DNA of 64,000 nt. Source: Chloroflexota bacterium (GTDB taxonomy: Bacteria; Chloroflexota; Dehalococcoidia; Tepidiformales; Tepidiformaceae). Numbering within the stretch: the first letter of the stretch is position 1; every line of letters starts with the position of its first letter. The stretch covers positions 682,001-746,000 of the forward strand of contig JAPPAK010000001.1 in assembly GCA_026705605.1 (NCBI GenBank). The letters run 5' to 3'. A program made the translations under genes and the position numbers. Shown here piece by piece: positions 61,233 to 64,000 of the stretch. The notes beneath the pieces were generated by a model. The model had not been told where the DNA came from, made no database searches, and was given only the letters and a program-made list of their open reading frames with translations.

Positions 61233-62768
61233 ATGAAGAACGATTTTCTGCTTGCGATCAGCCAGCTGGCCGCGGAAAAGAACCTCGCCCGCGAGGTAAT
61301 CTTCCAGGCCGTTGAGGCCGCGCTTGCCTCCGCCTACCGCCGTGATGGCGAGGAAGGCCCCGAGGTGCATGTCCGCATCTCCGGCGAGACTGGCGATATC
61401 AGCGCCTTCATTCAGAAGACCGTCGTGCGCAAGGTCGAGGATTCGAACCTCGAGATGGACCTCGAGGAAGCCAGCCGCTACAAGCCCGACGCCCGCATCG
61501 ACGATGTCCTCGAGTTCGAGGTGAAGCCGCCTGAGAACGCCGGCCGCATCGCCGCCCAGACGGCCAAGCAGGTCGTCCTCCAGCGCCTCCGCGAGGCCGA
61601 GCGTGGCGCCATCTACGAGGAGTACGCGGATAAGCAGGGCGAGGTCCTGCTCGCCACCGTTCAGCGCGTCGAGTCCCGCCAGGCCACCGTCGAGATCGGC
61701 CGCGGTACCGAGGCCCTGTTGCCCGGCAGCGAGATGGTCCGCAATGAGCACCTCCGCGCCGGCCAGCGCGTGAAGGTGCTGCTGCTCGAGGTAAACGACG
61801 AGGTCAAGGGCCCGCAGGTCATCGTCAGCCGTGGGCACCGCCTCCTGCTGCGCCGCCTGCTTGAGGTCGAAGTGCCCGAGATTGCGCAGGGCCGGGTCGA
61901 GGTCAAGGCCATCGCCCGCGAGGGCGGCCATCGCAGCAAGGTCGCCGTCCACGGACGCGCCGCCAGCGTCGATCCCATCGGCGCCTGCGTCGGCATGCGT
62001 GGTTCCCGCATCCAGAACGTAGTCAACGAGCTCGGTGGCGAGCGCGTCGACATCATCAAGTGGGATCCCGACCCCGTGAACTTCGTGACCAACGCCCTGA
62101 GCCCGGCGCAGGTCGTTGATGTCCAGCTCGACGAGGACTCCCGCGAGGCCGTTATCGTCGTTCCCGATTCGATGCTCTCCCTCGCTATCGGCAAGGAGGG
62201 GCAAAACGCCCGCCTCGCCGCCAAGCTCTCCGGTTACCGCATCAGCATCCGCAGCCAGACCGGCACCGAGCGCGAGACCGAAGGAGCCACCATTACCGAA
62301 GCCCCCGCCGCCTTCGACGCCTTCCCGCCCGGCACCGAGCCGGACCTCGACATCCTCCAGCTTCCCGACGAGCCGCTGCCCCCGATCGAGATCGAGGTGC
62401 CGCGTCCCGCCGCCGCCGTGCCCGTCGCCACCCCGGCCGTCGCCGAGGAGCCTGCCGCCGCCGTCGCAAGCGCCGAGGAGGACCTCGCCTTCCCTGCCGC
62501 TCTCGCCGAGATGGAGATTCCCGACGAGGAGACGCGCGAGGCCGAGGACTACGGCGAGGAGGAGTTCGACGACGAGGAGGGCGAGGAGTACCAGGTGCCG
62601 ACGCTCGTGGTGCCCGAGGAACGCCCCACCGCCATCCGCTTCGCCGAAGACGTGCTTCCCGCTCGCGAGGAGGAGGACCAGCCCAAGCGCCGCCGCCGGC
62701 GTGGACCGCGCGTCGAAGAAGAGGACGAGTTCGAAGACGACATCGACTACTCCGGCCGGATCCACTGA
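61233..62768 (+). CDS. nusA: Transcription termination/antitermination factor NusA
   Basis: A 511-residue NusA. The N-terminal polymerase-binding domain (about 1-125), S1 domain (GEVLLATVQRVESRQATVEIG), KH1 and KH2 (GMRGSRIQNVVNELGGERVDI and SLAIGKEGQNARLAAKLSGY) are complete. The tail from about 345 is a long acidic, low-complexity extension ending in RRRRGPRVEEEDEFEDD. rimP, normally just before nusA, is absent. Followed by ylxR and infB, the usual order. Confidence 0.97.
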   Translation: MKNDFLLAISQLAAEKNLAREVIFQAVEAALASAYRRDGEEGPEVHVRISGETGDISAFIQKTVVRKVEDSNLEMDLEEASRYKPDARIDDVLEFEVKPPENAGRIAAQTAKQVVLQRLREAERGAIYEEYADKQGEVLLATVQRVESRQATVEIGRGTEALLPGSEMVRNEHLRAGQRVKVLLLEVNDEVKGPQVIVSRGHRLLLRRLLEVEVPEIAQGRVEVKAIAREGGHRSKVAVHGRAASVDPIGACVGMRGSRIQNVVNELGGERVDIIKWDPDPVNFVTNALSPAQVVDVQLDEDSREAVIVVPDSMLSLAIGKEGQNARLAAKLSGYRISIRSQTGTERETEGATITEAPAAFDAFPPGTEPDLDILQLPDEPLPPIEIEVPRPAAAVPVATPAVAEEPAAAVASAEEDLAFPAALAEMEIPDEETREAEDYGEEEFDDEEGEEYQVPTLVVPEERPTAIRFAEDVLPAREEEDQPKRRRRRGPRVEEEDEFEDDIDYSGRIH

Positions 62769-62776
62769 GGCCCGCC

Positions 62777-63073
62777 ATGGCAGTCGCCCGTCGTGAGCCG
62801 CAGCGCACCTGCATCGCTTGCCGCGAAGTCGCCGGCAAGCGGAGCCTCGTGCGCCTCGTGCGCTCCCCCGAGGGCTCGGTAGCCGTCGAATCGCCCGGCG
62901 AGCGCCTTGCCGGAAGGGGCGCGTACCTCTGCCGCAGCCGTTCCTGTTGGGAGCACGCCCTTGGAGGCGCTACCATAGGCAAGGCCCTGCGAATATCCCC
63001 GAATTCCGGCGATATCGAGGGCCTGCGGCGGTACTTCGAGACCATTCCCGACACAGGCGCGGAGGAAGCATGA
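62777..63073 (+). CDS. ylxR: YlxR family RNA-binding protein (DUF448)
   Basis: A 98-residue protein: [37 protein letters not shown]. It is a small nucleic-acid-binding protein encoded between nusA and infB in many bacteria. Its TGA overlaps the infB ATG (ATGA). Confidence 0.95.
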   Translation: MAVARREPQRTCIACREVAGKRSLVRLVRSPEGSVAVESPGERLAGRGAYLCRSRSCWEHALGGATIGKALRISPNSGDIEGLRRYFETIPDTGAEEA

Positions 63074-64000
63074 CAGCCCGACAGTCGTCCGGTCCGCGCA
63101 CCGTCACCCTCCCCGAGGCGATCACCGTCAAGGGGCTCAGCGACCGCCTCGGCATCTCCCCCATTGAGGCGATCAAGCGGCTCATGACGCACGGCGTCAT
63201 GGCCGCCATGAACGACACGATCGACTACGAGACTGCCGCGATCGTCTCGTCCGAGCTGGGCATCGCGCCTTCCCCGGAGGCCGCCGCTGCAGCCGTCGCC
63301 ACCGCCGTCCGCGAGGATGAGGAGGGTGAGGAAGGCGACGAAGCTGGCGCCCCCCGCCCCCCGGTCGTGACCATCCTCGGCCACGTCGACCACGGCAAGA
63401 CAAGCCTGCTCGACGCTATCCGCGAGACGAACGTCGTCGCCGGCGAGGCGGGTGGCATCACCCAGCACATCGGCGCCTACCAGATCGAGCGCGGCGGCAA
63501 CCCCATCACCTTCATCGATACCCCGGGCCACGCGGCCTTTACCGCCATGCGCGCCCGCGGCGCCCAGATCACCGACGTCGCCGTCGTGGTCGTCGCCGCC
63601 GACGACGGCGTTATGCCCCAGACCATCGAGGCGATCGATCACGTACGCGCCGCCGACGTGCCCATGATCATCGCCATCAACAAGACGGATCTCCCCGCCG
63701 CCAACGCCGACCGCGTCAAGCAGCAGCTCACCGAGCAGAGCGTCGTCGTCGAGGACTACGGCGGCGATGTGCTCGCCGTACCGGTCTCCGCCACCACCGG
63801 CGCCGGCCTCGGCGACCTGCTCGAATCTATCGATCTCGTCTCGGAAATCCAGGAGCTCAAGGCCAACCCCGACCGCCTTGCGACGGGGACGGTCATCGAA
63901 GCCGAGCTCGATTCCCGGCGCGGGCCCCTTGCCACCATTCTTGTCCGCAACGGCACCCTGCGGCAGGGTGACGCCCTCGTCAGCGGCCTCATCAGCGGCA
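63070..64000 (+). CDS. infB: Translation initiation factor IF-2 (partial, runs off right edge)
   Basis: At least 310 residues are visible; the gene runs off the right edge. The N-terminal IF2_N fold ([20 protein letters not shown]) is followed by the GTPase: G1 GHVDHGKT, G2 [11 protein letters not shown]3 DTPGHAAF and G4 NKTD (usual NKID or NKMD). The N-terminal extension is short, unlike the long charged region of many IF-2. It positions initiator tRNA on the ribosome. ATG 63070 overlaps the ylxR stop as ATGA. Confidence 0.97.
   Translation, partial: MTARQSSGPRTVTLPEAITVKGLSDRLGISPIEAIKRLMTHGVMAAMNDTIDYETAAIVSSELGIAPSPEAAAAAVATAVREDEEGEEGDEAGAPRPPVVTILGHVDHGKTSLLDAIRETNVVAGEAGGITQHIGAYQIERGGNPITFIDTPGHAAFTAMRARGAQITDVAVVVVAADDGVMPQTIEAIDHVRAADVPMIIAINKTDLPAANADRVKQQLTEQSVVVEDYGGDVLAVPVSATTGAGLGDLLESIDLVSEIQELKANPDRLATGTVIEAELDSRRGPLATILVRNGTLRQGDALVSGLISG

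Noticed and set aside
60000-62765. Minus-strand frame of 921 codons opposite the dehydrogenase and nusA
   Set aside because: Spans two real genes and their promoter and has shadow composition.

Overview
The window is about 64 kb of G+C-rich bacterial chromosome. Strong third-position G/C bias makes long shadow frames on the opposite strand nearly everywhere. The gene content suggests a Chloroflexota bacterium, perhaps of the Dehalococcoidia/SAR202 kind. Pointers are coenzyme F420 genes (NADPH:F420 oxidoreductase, CofE), a DUF1385 membrane protein, a DAK2-domain FakA-like protein near DegV, RecG with an N-terminal extension, a two-domain CaiB/BaiF CoA transferase, paired MaoC subunits and several short-chain dehydrogenases. 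The phylum is an inference; there is no rRNA or other marker here to prove it. No tRNA, rRNA, CRISPR array, insertion sequence or intact prophage was seen, and no stretch longer than 300 bases lacks a gene or recognisable remnant.

Layout. 1-4847: left-edge gene fragment, a GDPD-family protein, then a molybdenum hydroxylase operon (FAD, 2Fe-2S and molybdopterin subunits) ending in a MoaD/ThiS-like protein. 4854-6605: an A+T-richer cassette with an AAA/DUF4143 ATPase and an inverted repeat. 6627-13130: DNA polymerase I, a nitronate monooxygenase-like flavoprotein and a double CoA transferase. 13144-14970: two unknown genes, the larger a PD-(D/E)XK-like protein in a second A+T-richer cassette. 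15119-20698: a 4-hydroxybutyryl-CoA dehydratase-family protein coupled to a phosphoribosyltransferase, a LON-domain protein, a PAP2 phosphatase, a cation:proton antiporter and a small membrane protein. 20702-26765: cysteine desulfurase, RsmG, a GreA with an unusual N-terminal domain, a zinc-ribbon microprotein and KatG. 26861-39133: cupredoxin, acyl-CoA and SDR/MaoC metabolism, peptidyl-tRNA hydrolase, ferredoxin, L25, a hydroxyacid dehydrogenase, a PyrE-like protein and threonine deaminase. 39148-46785: histidine phosphatase, FolP, DinB protein, a third A+T-richer cassette (an OPRT inserted into a pyrE remnant), signal peptidase I, a SIMPL-domain lipoprotein, a Nudix-like protein, a YgfZ-like protein and a metallo-hydrolase. 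46834-64000: core genes DUF1385, rpmE-rpmA-rplU, ftsH, npdG-cofE-dut-rplS, fakA/rpmB/rpe/degV/recG, an AlkD-like protein, an amino-acid dehydrogenase, and nusA-ylxR-infB (infB runs off the right edge).

Expression signals. Many single genes and first genes have a TAnnnT -10 hexamer 6-8 nt before an ATG or GTG and no Shine-Dalgarno sequence, which is the arrangement expected for leaderless mRNAs. polA has a perfect TATAAT. Genes inside operons instead use GGAGG-type ribosome sites or ATGA/GTGA/TAGTG overlaps.

Most unusual items: a 23-codon pyrE N-terminal remnant coupled to lepB and cut off by a cassette carrying a different OPRT; an AbfD-family protein lacking all three cluster cysteines; GreA fused to a recombinase-type DNA-binding domain; an AAA/DUF4143 protein with a C-terminal extension and a perfect 10-bp inverted repeat before its start; and nusA directly behind an attenuator-like leader with no rimP between.
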